Counted from the first letter of the stretch, positions 23,359-32,054 are shown. The stretch is 64,000 bases of DNA from Deinococcus puniceus (GCF_001644565.1 NZ_CP011387.1:106001-170000), one strand, 5' to 3'. Translations and numbers: made by a program. The notes: generated by a model from the letters alone, not told the origin.

Positions 23359-24054
23359 ATGAACTACCCAAGCCTTGTTTGGCACCTCAAGCGCACCGAG
23401 CTGTTTGCTGATCTTGAGCTGACCGAACTAGAGCGCGTGGCTGCCACGACGCCCTACCGTTCTTATCAGCCGGGTGAAGTGATTTACCGCATGGACGACC
23501 CTTCCGATGCGCTGTATTTCGTTCGCAGCGGCCTCGTGAAAATCAGCAAGCTGTTTCCGAACGGCAAGGAGGCCATTCTCGGCGTGATCGGGCAACACGA
23601 CACCTTTGGGGAATTGCTGCTGCAAGCCGATGAGCGCCGTCCCACACAGGCTGAAGCCCTAGAACGCACCACCCTGATCGTGCTGCCGCGCGGCGAGCTG
23701 CAAAAGCTGCTGAACAGCAAGCCCGAACTGGCTATGAAACTCATTCGCCTGATGGCCGCCCGGTTGTTTGAGGCCCAAAGCTGGACGGCTGCCGTCAGTG
23801 CCTACAGCGCCCCAGAGCGCGTGGCGAGCCTGCTGTACCGCCTTGCGCGGGAATTTGGCCGCCCACACGCACAAGGCGTGGAACTGGCCCTCAAGCTGAA
23901 CCAAGAAGATATTGCCCGCATGGTGGGGGCCACCCGCGAAACGGTGAGTCATTCTTTGGGCAAACTCAAGCAGGAAGGCGCGATCATGCGTGCCCGGACG
24001 CCTATCATCGTGCGGATGGAAGCCCTGAAACGCTACCTCGAACAGAGTAACTAA
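23359..24054 (+). CDS. CRP/FNR-family transcriptional regulator
   Basis: 231 residues from the ATG after AAGGATC. The N-terminal cyclic-nucleotide-binding fold (about 15-125) has RSYQPGEVIYRMDDPSDALYFV and a phosphate-binding-cassette-like stretch GQHDTFGELLLQADERRPTQAEA; the GELxL part is kept but the usual RTA is replaced by PTQ. The C-terminal HTH is LNQEDIARMVGATRETVSHSLGKLKQEG (about 180-207). An ortholog in Deinococcus (DdrI-like) links CRP proteins to stress responses; whether this one binds cAMP is open. The frame is open upstream to 23122 but that part is not protein-like. Confidence 0.85.
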   Translation: MNYPSLVWHLKRTELFADLELTELERVAATTPYRSYQPGEVIYRMDDPSDALYFVRSGLVKISKLFPNGKEAILGVIGQHDTFGELLLQADERRPTQAEALERTTLIVLPRGELQKLLNSKPELAMKLIRLMAARLFEAQSWTAAVSAYSAPERVASLLYRLAREFGRPHAQGVELALKLNQEDIARMVGATRETVSHSLGKLKQEGAIMRARTPIIVRMEALKRYLEQSN

Positions 24055-24062
24055 GCTTTCCT

Positions 24063-24605
24063 ATGACAAACGGACGCATCCGGTGGGCTACCCCTGCCGA
24101 TGCGTCCGCTTTGGCTTGGGTACACGTGAGCAGTTGGCAAGACACCTACGCCGGATTGATGCCCGCCGAGTTTCTGGCAGGCATGACCGATGCCGCCGCA
24201 CAGGAACGCCGCCGCGTTTTCTGGGAAAGGCATGTGGGCAGCCCCGATCACGTGACGCTGGTGGCCGAACTTGGAGAAAAAGTGGTGGCCTTCGTCTCCG
24301 GCGGCCCTACAGCTGAGCGAGATCACCCCAGCTCTGACGCCGAACTCCATACCCTGTACGCCCTGCCACACGCCAAGGGCTTGGGCTTAGGCCGCCGCCT
24401 CACCGCTACGCTGGCCGAAGAATTGCAGGCACGCGGCTTCCAATCTCTGTTCCTCTGGGTGCTGGACGTCAATCCCACCCGCGCCTTCTACCTGCATTTG
24501 GGAGGGCGCGAGGCAGGAGAGAAGATCGAAACCATTCCCGGCGGAGAACTGCGTGAGATTCGGGTGGTCTGGGATGACTTGGGAACGTTGATTTCGAAAA
24601 GTTGA
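24063..24605 (+). CDS. GNAT-family N-acetyltransferase
   Basis: 180 residues. IRWATPADASALAWVHVSSWQDTYAGLMP at the start and LHTLYALPHAKGLGLGRRLTATLAEELQARG (acetyl-CoA loop, about 100-130) are typical of RimI-like GNATs. The substrate is unknown. The ATG is 8 nt after the crp-like stop, and TAAGCT (24052-24057) lies 5 nt before it, so it may be read with crp or from its own promoter. A hairpin terminator follows. Confidence 0.8.
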   Translation: MTNGRIRWATPADASALAWVHVSSWQDTYAGLMPAEFLAGMTDAAAQERRRVFWERHVGSPDHVTLVAELGEKVVAFVSGGPTAERDHPSSDAELHTLYALPHAKGLGLGRRLTATLAEELQARGFQSLFLWVLDVNPTRAFYLHLGGREAGEKIETIPGGELREIRVVWDDLGTLISKS

Positions 24606-24624
24606 TTTCAGCCTAAAGCAATAG

Positions 24625-24657
24625 AAAGTGGCGGAGACTTGATAGCTCCGCCACTTT
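24625..24657. terminator. Bidirectional terminator between GNAT and glmS
   Basis: A 12-bp perfect stem (24625-24636 with 24646-24657, aaagtggcggag) and 9-nt loop between convergent genes, followed by gtttattg on the plus strand. Confidence 0.75.
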
Positions 24658-24683
24658 GTTTATTGTCTAACTTTTAGACTTGT

Positions 24684-26504
24684 TTACTCCACCGTCACAC
24701 TCTTAGCCAAGTTGCGGGGTTTATCCACGTCTTTGCCCAGCGCCGTTGCCGTGAAGTAGCTCAGCAGTTGCAGCGCCACCACGTTCACAATCGGGCTGAC
24801 CATTTCGTGAGCGCGGGGCACGTACAGCACGTCGTCGGCGTGTACAGCGTTGGCGGTATCGCCGTCGCTCAGGATGGCAATAACTTTGCCTGCCCGCGCC
24901 CGCACTTCCTGCAAGTTGCTGATGGTCTTTTCCAACAGGAAGCTCTCGGTGGCGATGACCACCACAGGCAGGTTTTCGTCGATCAGGGCAATCGGGCCGT
25001 GCTTCATCTCGCCCGCCGCGTAGCCTTCGGCGTGGATGTAGCTGATTTCCTTGAGCTTCAGCGCACCCTCAAGGGCAGTCGGGGCATTCACGCCGCGCCC
25101 AAGGAACAGGTAGTCGCGGGCATGGGCGTACTTCTCGGCCACTGCCTTGATGGCTTCCACGCGCTCCGGGGCCAAGGCTTCTTCCACGAGGCGCGGCAGT
25201 TCGCGGGCGGCGTGCAGCAGCTCTTTGGCCTGTTCGTCGGTCAGGGTGTTGCGGGCGCGGGCCAGCCACAGCGCCAGCATCAGCATGGCCGACACCTGCG
25301 CCGTGTACGCCTTGGTACTCGCTACGCCAATTTCGGGGCCAGCGTGGATGTAGAGCGTGTCGTCCAGTTCACGGGTCATAGAGCTGCCCTTGGCATTGAT
25401 GACGCCGAGGGTCTTCGCGCCGTGCTTCTTGGCTTCGCGCAGGGCTTCCAGCGTGTCAATCGTCTCGCCCGACTGAGACACCACGATGGCGAGGGTGTTC
25501 TCGCTGACCAGTGGCGAACGGTAACGGTATTCGCTCGCCACGTCCACTTCCACCGGAATCCGCGCCAGTTGCTCGATCAGGTATTCGCCCACCAATCCGG
25601 CGTAATAGGCCGTACCACACGCAATAATACTGATGCGCTTGAAGCTGGCCGGATCGAGGTTGATGTCCAGATTCACTTCGCCTGTTTCATCGTGCAGGCG
25701 GCCAATCAGGGTGTTGGTGAGGGCGGTGGGCTGCTCGTAGATTTCCTTGAGCATGTACGTGTCGTAGCCGCCCTTCTCGGCTGCTTCGGCGTCCCAGTCG
25801 ATATGCTCGATGTCGCGCTCGACGGGATTTCCGGCGAGGTCGGTAATGCGGAAGCCGTCGTCATGCAGCACTACCATATCGCCGTCGTGCAGGAAGACCA
25901 TCTTGCGCGTGTAGGGCAGCAGCGCGGGCACATCGGACGCGAGGAACATTTCGCCTTCGCCCACGCCCATGACCAGCGGGCTGACCGTGCGGGCCGCCAC
26001 GATTTCGCGGTGGTCTACGTGCGTCACCACGATGCCGTAAGCGCCGCGTACCTGTCCCAGCGCCGTCCGAACCGCTTCGTACAGGTCACCGGAGTAGGCT
26101 TCTTCGATCAGGTGGGCCAACACTTCGCTGTCGGTTTCGCTCTTAAAGCTGTGGCCGCGTTCCATCAGCCCCGCTTTCAGGGTCAGGTAGTTTTCAATGA
26201 TCCCGTTGTGAATGATCACGATGCGCCCGTCTTCGGTGGCGTGCGGGTGCGCGTTGGTGTCGTTGGGCAGGCCGTGCGTGGCCCAGCGCGTGTGCCCGAT
26301 GCCCAGCGTGCCTTCCAGCGGCTTGCCTTCCAGCAGCGTACTCAGGTTGGCGAGTTTGCCCGCCTTCTTCTTTACTTCTATGTGCGTGCCGTTGCGAATA
26401 GCCACGCCCGCGCTGTCGTAGCCGCGATATTCCAGTTTGGCGAGGCCCGAAATGAGAACGTCTTGCGCCTGCCGACTGCCGATATACCCTACGATTCCAC
26501 ACAT
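24684..26504 (-). CDS. glmS: Glutamine--fructose-6-phosphate aminotransferase (isomerizing)
   Basis: 606 residues starting MCGIVGYIG, so Cys2 becomes the N-terminal glutaminase nucleophile. The glutaminase domain (1-240, GHTRWATHG, HNGIIENY) is followed by two SIS sugar-isomerase domains (about 280-430 and 450-590, with SQSGETIDTLEAL) and the conserved tail DVDKPRNLAKSVTVE. It makes glucosamine-6-phosphate for peptidoglycan. The open frame extends to 26531 but Cys2 fixes the start. GGAG lies 5 nt upstream. Its long leader holds a glmS ribozyme (26602-26770). Confidence 0.96.
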   Translation of the reverse strand: MCGIVGYIGSRQAQDVLISGLAKLEYRGYDSAGVAIRNGTHIEVKKKAGKLANLSTLLEGKPLEGTLGIGHTRWATHGLPNDTNAHPHATEDGRIVIIHNGIIENYLTLKAGLMERGHSFKSETDSEVLAHLIEEAYSGDLYEAVRTALGQVRGAYGIVVTHVDHREIVAARTVSPLVMGVGEGEMFLASDVPALLPYTRKMVFLHDGDMVVLHDDGFRITDLAGNPVERDIEHIDWDAEAAEKGGYDTYMLKEIYEQPTALTNTLIGRLHDETGEVNLDINLDPASFKRISIIACGTAYYAGLVGEYLIEQLARIPVEVDVASEYRYRSPLVSENTLAIVVSQSGETIDTLEALREAKKHGAKTLGVINAKGSSMTRELDDTLYIHAGPEIGVASTKAYTAQVSAMLMLALWLARARNTLTDEQAKELLHAARELPRLVEEALAPERVEAIKAVAEKYAHARDYLFLGRGVNAPTALEGALKLKEISYIHAEGYAAGEMKHGPIALIDENLPVVVIATESFLLEKTISNLQEVRARAGKVIAILSDGDTANAVHADDVLYVPRAHEMVSPIVNVVALQLLSYFTATALGKDVDKPRNLAKSVTVE

Positions 26505-26601
26505 AAGAACTCCGTCCCACACGGCGTACAAGCTGGTGGGGGTGTCTGCTTTGAATTGGATGCATGTTGCCGAACCTTATGTCTGCGTTGCCGCAGGGGT
26601 T

Positions 26602-26770
26602 ATCGTCCGGGCTTCCCGTACCGACTGGTACGGCGGGTAGGCGCTCATGCTCGCCTGAGGGCATCCGCAGAAATCTCGCTGACCCTCACCTCGTTTCCCC
26701 ACCTGCCTAGTGTTCCCCGGCGTTCCCGAGTGTTGCCCGGCAGTGGGGCCTTGCGCTGCCCTGTTGTTCC
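26602..26770 (-). ncRNA. glmS self-cleaving ribozyme/riboswitch
   Basis: In the leader of glmS, reverse strand. A GCGCAAGG start (G+1 at 26756, predicted cleavage after A 26757) is followed by P2 (CCCCACTGCC with GGCAGGTGGGG), the conserved ACGAGG, a core GCGAGA, then TGCGGATG and a stem TGAGGG/CCCTCA. The family consensus has GCGCC pairing with GGCGG; here GCGCA faces TGCGG, a compensatory change. A 3' hairpin (CCGTACC/GGTACGG) and AAGCCCGGACG complete the P4-side. Glucosamine-6-phosphate is the cofactor for cleavage, which destabilises the mRNA. The exact ends are approximate. Confidence 0.85.
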
Positions 26771-26804
26771 TTCGTGTAGACCCGACACCACAAGTCTGCC
26801 CCGC

Positions 26805-26813
26805 AGTGTAGCA
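26805..26813 (-). promoter_or_regulatory. glmS promoter, extended -10
   Basis: TGCTACACT on the reverse strand, an extended -10 (TGnTANNNT). Transcription would start near 26798, about 40 nt upstream of the ribozyme cleavage site, giving a leader near 295 nt. Confidence 0.6.
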
Positions 26814-26944
26814 CCCCGCCTGAGCAAGGGGAGCAAGATACTCATTGTCGGGTGTAGAGGCGGGAGGCGGCTGGCCTGCCCCTCCTCCCTGACGATTGGC
26901 TCAAGCAGGGTGGGACAGCTTGCTGTGCCCGTGCGGGGGCTGCC

Positions 26945-26953
26945 TGATAGGAT
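26945..26953 (+). promoter_or_regulatory. Extended -10 promoter reading toward the FmdB-like gene
   Basis: TGATAGGAT fits TGnTANNNT, predicting a start near 26960 and a leader of about 160 nt. That leader is GC-rich with no recognised RNA family. Together with the glmS leader this accounts for the 619-bp gene-free stretch 26505-27123. Confidence 0.45.
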
Positions 26954-27123
26954 GTCGGCACGGCAGGCGGCCCGGCGCTGCAACTCCGCACTCTGGGGAA
27001 GCACCGCAGCCGGGCAAGACCGCAGCACGGGCGCTTTTGGCGCGTCAGAAGCAGGTGTTGTTCACGCAGGCCAGTTCCACACGCATACCCGATTCCCAAC
27101 CCCCACCAGTTAAGAGGACACCC

Positions 27124-27390
27124 ATGCCGACGTACCTGTACAAAAACACCCTGACCGGAGAGGTCTACGAACTGCGCCAGAGCATGCGCGACGATGCTTA
27201 CACCACCCACCCTGAAACCGGCGTGGCCGTCAAGCGCATTCTGGCGCGGCCCAGCATCGCCTTTAAGGGCAGCGGCTTTTATGTCAACGATTCCCGCCCT
27301 GCTTCCGGTGGGGATTCGGGCAGTTCTTCCAGCAGCAGCGGTTCTTCCGAGAGTTCGGGGGGCAGCAAGGGCAAGAGCGGCGGCGAATGA
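27124..27390 (+). CDS. FmdB-family small protein without zinc-ribbon cysteines
   Basis: 88 residues from the ATG after AAGAGGACACCC. It matches the FmdB/CxxC_CXXC_SSSS pattern (MPTYLYKN..TGEVYEL at the start, then VKRILARPSIAFKGSGFYVNDSRP) and has the Ser/Gly-rich tail of that family (about 60-88). However, the four zinc cysteines are all absent, so no metal site can form. Its stop overlaps the HtrA start (ATGA, 27387-27390), implying coupled expression. Confidence 0.75.
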   Translation: MPTYLYKNTLTGEVYELRQSMRDDAYTTHPETGVAVKRILARPSIAFKGSGFYVNDSRPASGGDSGSSSSSSGSSESSGGSKGKSGGE

Positions 27391-28613
27391 CCCCCCCTGG
27401 CACGCCCCGGCCCCCAGAGGCGGCAGAGGTTCAGGCGGAGGTTCCGGCGACTGGAACGCCTGCCAAACCTACGCGGCCCAAGCGCCCGCTGATGCCAGCA
27501 TTGAACCAAGTAGGGTTGAATAAACCCGTGCTGGCCGCCCTGTTGCTGCTGTCGGCGGCGGTGGCGGGCGCGTATGTCACGGGGCGCGTCACGGCCCAGC
27601 GAGCCCTCGTCACGTCCGATGAAATCAATACCGTCGAAGTGGTGCAGAAATCTATTCAGGCAGTGGTGCGCGTGGATTCGCGGCTCCGCAAGGAATTTCT
27701 GCAACCCGGCGACGATCCTATAGAGGTGGGCACCGGGTTCTTCTACAAAAAAGACCTGATCGTGACCAACTACCACGTCATTCAGTATCAGGAATCGGTG
27801 AGCGTGACGCTGTCGAACGGGCGGCGCGTGAACGCCAGAATTGAAGGCGTAGACCCCGGCATAGACATTGCCATCTTGCGCGTCACGGGCGTTACGGCCC
27901 CCAAAACCTTGAGCTTCGGTCAAAGCGCCCGCTTGATTCCCGGCCAAAAACTGATCAGCATCGGGACGCCGCTCCGCATTCAAAACTTCGTGGGCGCAGG
28001 CATCTTCAGCGTGATGGTCAGCCCGCGAGACGTGCCGCGCAACGACAATCTGGGATCGGAAATCGGGCAGTACATTTCTACGACCACCAGCATCCAGCCG
28101 GGCAACAGCGGCGGCCCTATCCTCGATTCTCGCGGCGCGGTGGTGGGTGTGGCCGACCTGAACGCGGCCCCCAGCGGCCTGATTCCCGGCACCATCGGCA
28201 TCGCCATTCCCGGCGATCTGGTCAAGCAAAGTCTGGACGATCTGGAGAAAATCGGTGTGCCTCAGCGCGGCACTCTGGGCGTGACCTTGGTGGATCTGGA
28301 AACCCTCGACCCGGCCCTGCGGAGCTTGGCGGGCCTGAACAGCAGCGAGGGCGCACTGGTAGACGAAGTGCCCGCCGGAAGCGCCGCCGCACGGGCCGCC
28401 CTGCGCGGTTCACTCCGCAACAGCAAGGATCAGTTTTTGGCTCCCCTCGGAGACATCATCGTGGCAGTAGACGGCCAACGGGTGCAAAACTCGTTTGACG
28501 TGATCCGCATCGTGGCGGCCAAACGGCCCGGCCAAACGGTCACTTTGCGGCTGTGGCGCAACAAGAAGAGTGTAGACGTGAAGGTAACGCTGCTGCGGCG
28601 CACGCTGCAATAA
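27387..28613 (+). CDS. HtrA/DegP-like trypsin-fold serine protease with PDZ domain
   Basis: 408 residues. A Pro/Ala-rich cytoplasmic start is followed by one membrane anchor (about 48-66, VLAALLLLSAAVAGAYVTG). The protease domain (about 85-290) has the catalytic His in VTNYHVIQY, Asp in GIDIAILRV and Ser in QPGNSGGPILD. A C-terminal PDZ domain (about 300-400) contains LGVTLVDLE and GDIIVAVDGQ. It would degrade damaged envelope proteins outside the membrane. Co-translated with the FmdB-like gene. Confidence 0.92.
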   Translation: MTPPGTPRPPEAAEVQAEVPATGTPAKPTRPKRPLMPALNQVGLNKPVLAALLLLSAAVAGAYVTGRVTAQRALVTSDEINTVEVVQKSIQAVVRVDSRLRKEFLQPGDDPIEVGTGFFYKKDLIVTNYHVIQYQESVSVTLSNGRRVNARIEGVDPGIDIAILRVTGVTAPKTLSFGQSARLIPGQKLISIGTPLRIQNFVGAGIFSVMVSPRDVPRNDNLGSEIGQYISTTTSIQPGNSGGPILDSRGAVVGVADLNAAPSGLIPGTIGIAIPGDLVKQSLDDLEKIGVPQRGTLGVTLVDLETLDPALRSLAGLNSSEGALVDEVPAGSAAARAALRGSLRNSKDQFLAPLGDIIVAVDGQRVQNSFDVIRIVAAKRPGQTVTLRLWRNKKSVDVKVTLLRRTLQ

Positions 28614-28699
28614 ACCAGCAGAGCAGAAAACTCTACCCCCATCGCCGCCGCGCCCCCTCTCACTCTATCCGGCGCAGCGGCGCTATCATTCCCCCCGTC

Positions 28700-29311
28700 A
28701 TGTACTTGGTCATAGAAGGCCCCATCGGGGTGGGAAAAACCAGCCTCGCGGGGCGGCTGGCTGCCCGTTACGGCGCAGACCTGAATCTGGAAATCGTAGA
28801 AGAGAACCCGTTCTTGGCGCGGTTTTACGAAGACCCCGCCGCCTACTCTTTTCAAGTGCAGGTGTTCTTTTTGCTCTCGCGCTTCAAGCAGCTCAGTACA
28901 CTGGCCCAGCCCGGTCTCTGGAGCGGCAACGTGGTCAGCGACTACCTGTTCGCCAAAGATTTTATTTTCGCGGCCATGAACCTCAAAGACGCCGAATTTT
29001 CCCTCTACGAAGACCTGTATTCGCACCTGTCGCCGCGCCTGCCCACGCCCGATCTGGTGGTGTACCTGCGGGCAGACACCGATTTGCTGCTGCGGCGCAT
29101 AGAACAGCGTGGGCGGCCCTTCGAGCGCGATATGCAGGCCGCGTACTTGGCCGACCTGACCGCCCGCTACGACGAATATTTCCGCACCTATCCCCATCCC
29201 CTGCTGACGGTGGACGCCAGCGGCTACGATTTTGTGGGCAAAGAGGCCGACGAGCAGGCCATCGTAGAGCAGATTGAGGCGGCTTTAGCAGCGGCGAGCG
29301 CGGCAGATTGA
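28700..29311 (+). CDS. Deoxynucleoside kinase (first of a pair)
   Basis: 203 residues from MYLVIEGPIGVGKTSL. P-loop GPIGVGKTS at residues 7-15, EIVEENPFLARFYEDP (base-binding region), VSDYLFAKDFIFA (DRS-like motif as SDYL) and the lid RRIEQRGRPFERDM. Phosphorylates deoxynucleosides in the salvage pathway; the dGK/dAK or dCK/dAK type cannot be told by eye. TATCAT lies about 10 nt before the ATG. A second, divergent paralogue follows 104 bp downstream. The frame is open upstream to 28553 but the P-loop sets the start. Confidence 0.88.
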   Translation: MYLVIEGPIGVGKTSLAGRLAARYGADLNLEIVEENPFLARFYEDPAAYSFQVQVFFLLSRFKQLSTLAQPGLWSGNVVSDYLFAKDFIFAAMNLKDAEFSLYEDLYSHLSPRLPTPDLVVYLRADTDLLLRRIEQRGRPFERDMQAAYLADLTARYDEYFRTYPHPLLTVDASGYDFVGKEADEQAIVEQIEAALAAASAAD

Positions 29312-29415
29312 TGAGGGACGGAACGTGGTTAGGGGATCGTGGATCGTGGGTTTTGGAGAGTGTTTTTTCTACGATCTACACTCCACGATTCGTTTTTCAG
29401 CGGCGGATTCGCTAG

Positions 29416-30039
29416 ATGTACGTCGCCGTTTCAGGCAACATCGGCAGCGGCAAAAGCACCCTCACCCGGATGCTGGCTGACCGCTACGGCCTGCGCCCCG
29501 TGTACGAGCCATACACCGATAATCCGTATCTGGAAGACTTTTACCGCGATATGCGGCGCTATTCCTTCCATTCTCAGGTGTATTTCCTCAGCCGCCGCCT
29601 AGAGCAACACCTGAATTTGGTGACTGGGGCGCGGTACGTCATTCAAGACCGCACCGTGTTCGAGGACGCCAACATTTTTGCCCGCAACCTGTACGAGTCG
29701 GGCCAGATGGAAGACCGGGATTGGGCCACTTACCGGGGGCTGTACGAGGGGATTTTGCCTGCTCTGCGCCTCCCTGATCTGCTGATTCATATTGATGCCA
29801 GCCTGCCCACCCTGCAAAGCCGGATTGCCCAGCGGGGCCGCAGCTACGAGCAAACTATTCCCGAAGCCTATTTGGGCGGATTAAACCGCTTGTACGACGA
29901 CTGGGTAGCGAGTTTCGACGCCTGCCCGGTGGTACGCGTGCCCGGCGATCAATTGGACTTTGTGCAAGACCCCGCCGCCTTTCAGTGGGTCTGTGACCGC
30001 GTGCAGGCGTTCGGGTTCGGGCTGCCGCTCTTGCGGTAG
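29416..30039 (+). CDS. Deoxynucleoside kinase (second of a pair)
   Basis: 207 residues. P-loop SGNIGSGKSTL at residues 6-16, VYEPYTDNPYLEDFYRDM, the DRT motif in VIQDRTVFEDANIFA and the lid IAQRGRSYEQTIP. These motifs fit the bacterial dGK/dAK type better than the first copy. Paired kinases of this kind feed dNTP salvage and form heterodimers in lactobacilli; an equivalent pair is known in D. radiodurans. The 104-bp gap before it contains a gatcgtgg repeat and an A/T-rich hairpin. Confidence 0.88.
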   Translation: MYVAVSGNIGSGKSTLTRMLADRYGLRPVYEPYTDNPYLEDFYRDMRRYSFHSQVYFLSRRLEQHLNLVTGARYVIQDRTVFEDANIFARNLYESGQMEDRDWATYRGLYEGILPALRLPDLLIHIDASLPTLQSRIAQRGRSYEQTIPEAYLGGLNRLYDDWVASFDACPVVRVPGDQLDFVQDPAAFQWVCDRVQAFGFGLPLLR

Positions 30040-30051
30040 GGTGCAGGCAGT

Positions 30052-30531
30052 ATGGGTCTAGATGTGATCATTGTTGTGGAACGTCGCCGGACTGATGGGC
30101 GCTGGGAACGGGCGGAGGAGTTGGTTCCCAATGATTATCGCTCGTGGCTTGCCGAGGACTATCCCGATTTGGGCATCTCGCAGGCAGACCTGCTCCATAA
30201 CACATGGACTTTCTATCCCCGCGATCAGTGGCTGATGAACGTAGAATGGCCTACTCGTCGTTCAGTGCCTGATGACATGAGTCGTGAGGCCAGAGAGGCG
30301 CTCATCTTTTTCACCACTGATAAGAAAGCAGACCAGATGCTCTTGCTCCGTGATCTTGAAGAGACAGATTGGGAAGCTTGCTGGGACGGTTGGAGATGGA
30401 CGCATATTGACGACGAAAAGAAACAAGAATGGCTGGGATACTTGCTGTATGTCAGATCGGCTGTTTTAGACAAACTGCGCCCGCTGGGTGGCCTCGATGA
30501 TGTTCGGCTCATCTTTGGCTACAACGTTTGA
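30052..30531 (+). CDS. Hypothetical protein, Trp-rich and acidic
   Basis: 159 residues, not recognised. The start MGLDVIIVVERRRTDGRW resembles an unnamed family opening of MGLDI type with a strand, charged turn and Trp. It has ten Trp residues, several in WEACWDGWRWTHID (about 110-123), and is acidic. Its codons are noticeably more A/T-rich than its neighbours, which suggests horizontal acquisition (inference). It starts 12 nt after the second kinase, with no clear promoter. Confidence 0.65.
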   Translation: MGLDVIIVVERRRTDGRWERAEELVPNDYRSWLAEDYPDLGISQADLLHNTWTFYPRDQWLMNVEWPTRRSVPDDMSREAREALIFFTTDKKADQMLLLRDLEETDWEACWDGWRWTHIDDEKKQEWLGYLLYVRSAVLDKLRPLGGLDDVRLIFGYNV

Positions 30532-30578
30532 TGCTTAGCCCCATGCACCCATCCCCCCAACACTGCTAGCGTTGGCCC

Positions 30579-32054
30579 ATGCTTCTGCGTGACCTTGCCC
30601 ATACCCTAGATGTCGTCCCCGAAGAGGGCGCGTGGCCCGAAGCCGACCTGACTGGCATTACCCACAACGCGGCATGGGTGGAACCCGGTAACGTGTTCGT
30701 CGCCATTCGCGGCGCACGCTTCGACGGGCATAGTTTTCTGGACGATGTGGCCGCACGCGGGGCAGTGGCCGTCTTGGGCGAAGGCTTGTCAGACGGCGTA
30801 GTTTCACCTTTGCCCTATTTGAAAGTGGCGTCGGCGCGGGCCGCGTTAGCTGATGCAGCGGCAGCGTTGGCGGGCCATCCGGGGCGGGAATTGAAGGTGG
30901 TGGGCGTAACCGGAACCGATGGCAAAACCACCACCAGTTGGCTGACCCGCCATTTGTTGCGGGCCGCCGGACTGCCCACAGGGTTGCTGAGTACGGTGGG
31001 CTACGAGCTTCCAGACGGCCAGTTGCGCCACTTTCCGGCCCATTTCACCACGCCCGAAGCGCCGCAAGTGCAGGCCACCCTGCGCGACATGGCAGAGGCG
31101 GGCGGTGCGGCGGTGGTCTTGGAGGCCAGCAGCCACGCCCTCGCCCTAGACCGGGTGCGCGGCGTGCCGTGGGCGGTGGCGGTCTGGACGCACCTCAGCT
31201 CCGAACACTTGGATTTTCACGGCACGCTGGAAAACTACTTTGCCGACAAGCGCAAGCTGATCGAACGCGCTCCGTTTGCCGTCCTGAACGCCGACGACCC
31301 GTGGACGGCACAGTTACGCGGCATCGCCCCCGCCGAAGTCACTTATTCGGCAGAGGGCCAGCACGCCGACTGGCAAGCCCGCGCAGTCCGCGAAACGGCG
31401 GACGGCCTGCACTTTGAGGTTGCTTCACCGCTGGGCCAGTTCAAGGCGCACTTGCCCATGATCGGGCGGTTTAATGTCGCCAATGCGCTGGCGGGCATGG
31501 CGGCGGCGGCACATTTGGGGGCCACTGCCGAGCAGTTGGTGGCGGGCCTGGCGTCGTTCCGGGGGGTGCCGGGGCGTATGGAGTTGGTGCCTGGTTTGCC
31601 CGATGCCCCCCGCGTGATCGTGGATTTTGCCCACACGCCGCCCAGTTTGGAGAAGGTGTTGAGCATGCTGCGGGCCACCACTGCCGGGCAACTGTGGGTG
31701 GTGTTGGGTTCGGCGGGGGGCCTGCGCGACCCCGGCAAACGTGCGCCGCTGGGCGAGGTTTCTACGCGCTTGGCCGATCACGCCGTCTTTACCGAAGAAG
31801 ACAGCCGCGATACCCCGCTGGCCGACATTTTGAATGAAATGGAACGCGGAGCGCGGGAGGCGGGACAGTCTAATTTCGTGTCTATTCCAGACCGCGCCCA
31901 AGCTATTGCCCACGCTATTCATGCCGCCCAACCCGACGACACCGTGCTGCTGGCCGGAAAAGGCCCCGAAGACACACTGGAGCGCAGTGGGGAAACATTG
32001 GCTTGGAATGAAGTGGAGCAGGCGCGGCGGGCACTAGCGGGCCGAATCATCTGA
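30579..32054 (+). CDS. murE: UDP-N-acetylmuramoyl-tripeptide synthetase MurE
   Basis: 491 residues, Mur ligase. ATP site TGTDGKTTTSWLTRHLL (about 109-125), substrate region FPAHFTTPEAPQVQATL, ASSHALALDRVRGV, and HLSSEHLDFHGTLENYFADKRKL. It adds the third residue of the stem peptide. The DNPR motif specific for meso-DAP enzymes is replaced by TEEDSRDTPL at about residue 407, consistent with Deinococcus using L-ornithine (inference). TAGCGT (30567-30572) ends 6 nt before the ATG. Length is normal. Confidence 0.93.
   Translation: MLLRDLAHTLDVVPEEGAWPEADLTGITHNAAWVEPGNVFVAIRGARFDGHSFLDDVAARGAVAVLGEGLSDGVVSPLPYLKVASARAALADAAAALAGHPGRELKVVGVTGTDGKTTTSWLTRHLLRAAGLPTGLLSTVGYELPDGQLRHFPAHFTTPEAPQVQATLRDMAEAGGAAVVLEASSHALALDRVRGVPWAVAVWTHLSSEHLDFHGTLENYFADKRKLIERAPFAVLNADDPWTAQLRGIAPAEVTYSAEGQHADWQARAVRETADGLHFEVASPLGQFKAHLPMIGRFNVANALAGMAAAAHLGATAEQLVAGLASFRGVPGRMELVPGLPDAPRVIVDFAHTPPSLEKVLSMLRATTAGQLWVVLGSAGGLRDPGKRAPLGEVSTRLADHAVFTEEDSRDTPLADILNEMERGAREAGQSNFVSIPDRAQAIAHAIHAAQPDDTVLLAGKGPEDTLERSGETLAWNEVEQARRALAGRII

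Noticed and set aside
24768..27113. 781-residue frame antisense to glmS
   Set aside because: It is a shadow of glmS and its leader; His/Gly/Val-rich composition typical of antisense frames.
26960..27123. Possible SRP RNA or other structured RNA in the FmdB-like leader
   Set aside because: GC-rich and foldable, but none of the conserved SRP or RNase P core sequences is present.
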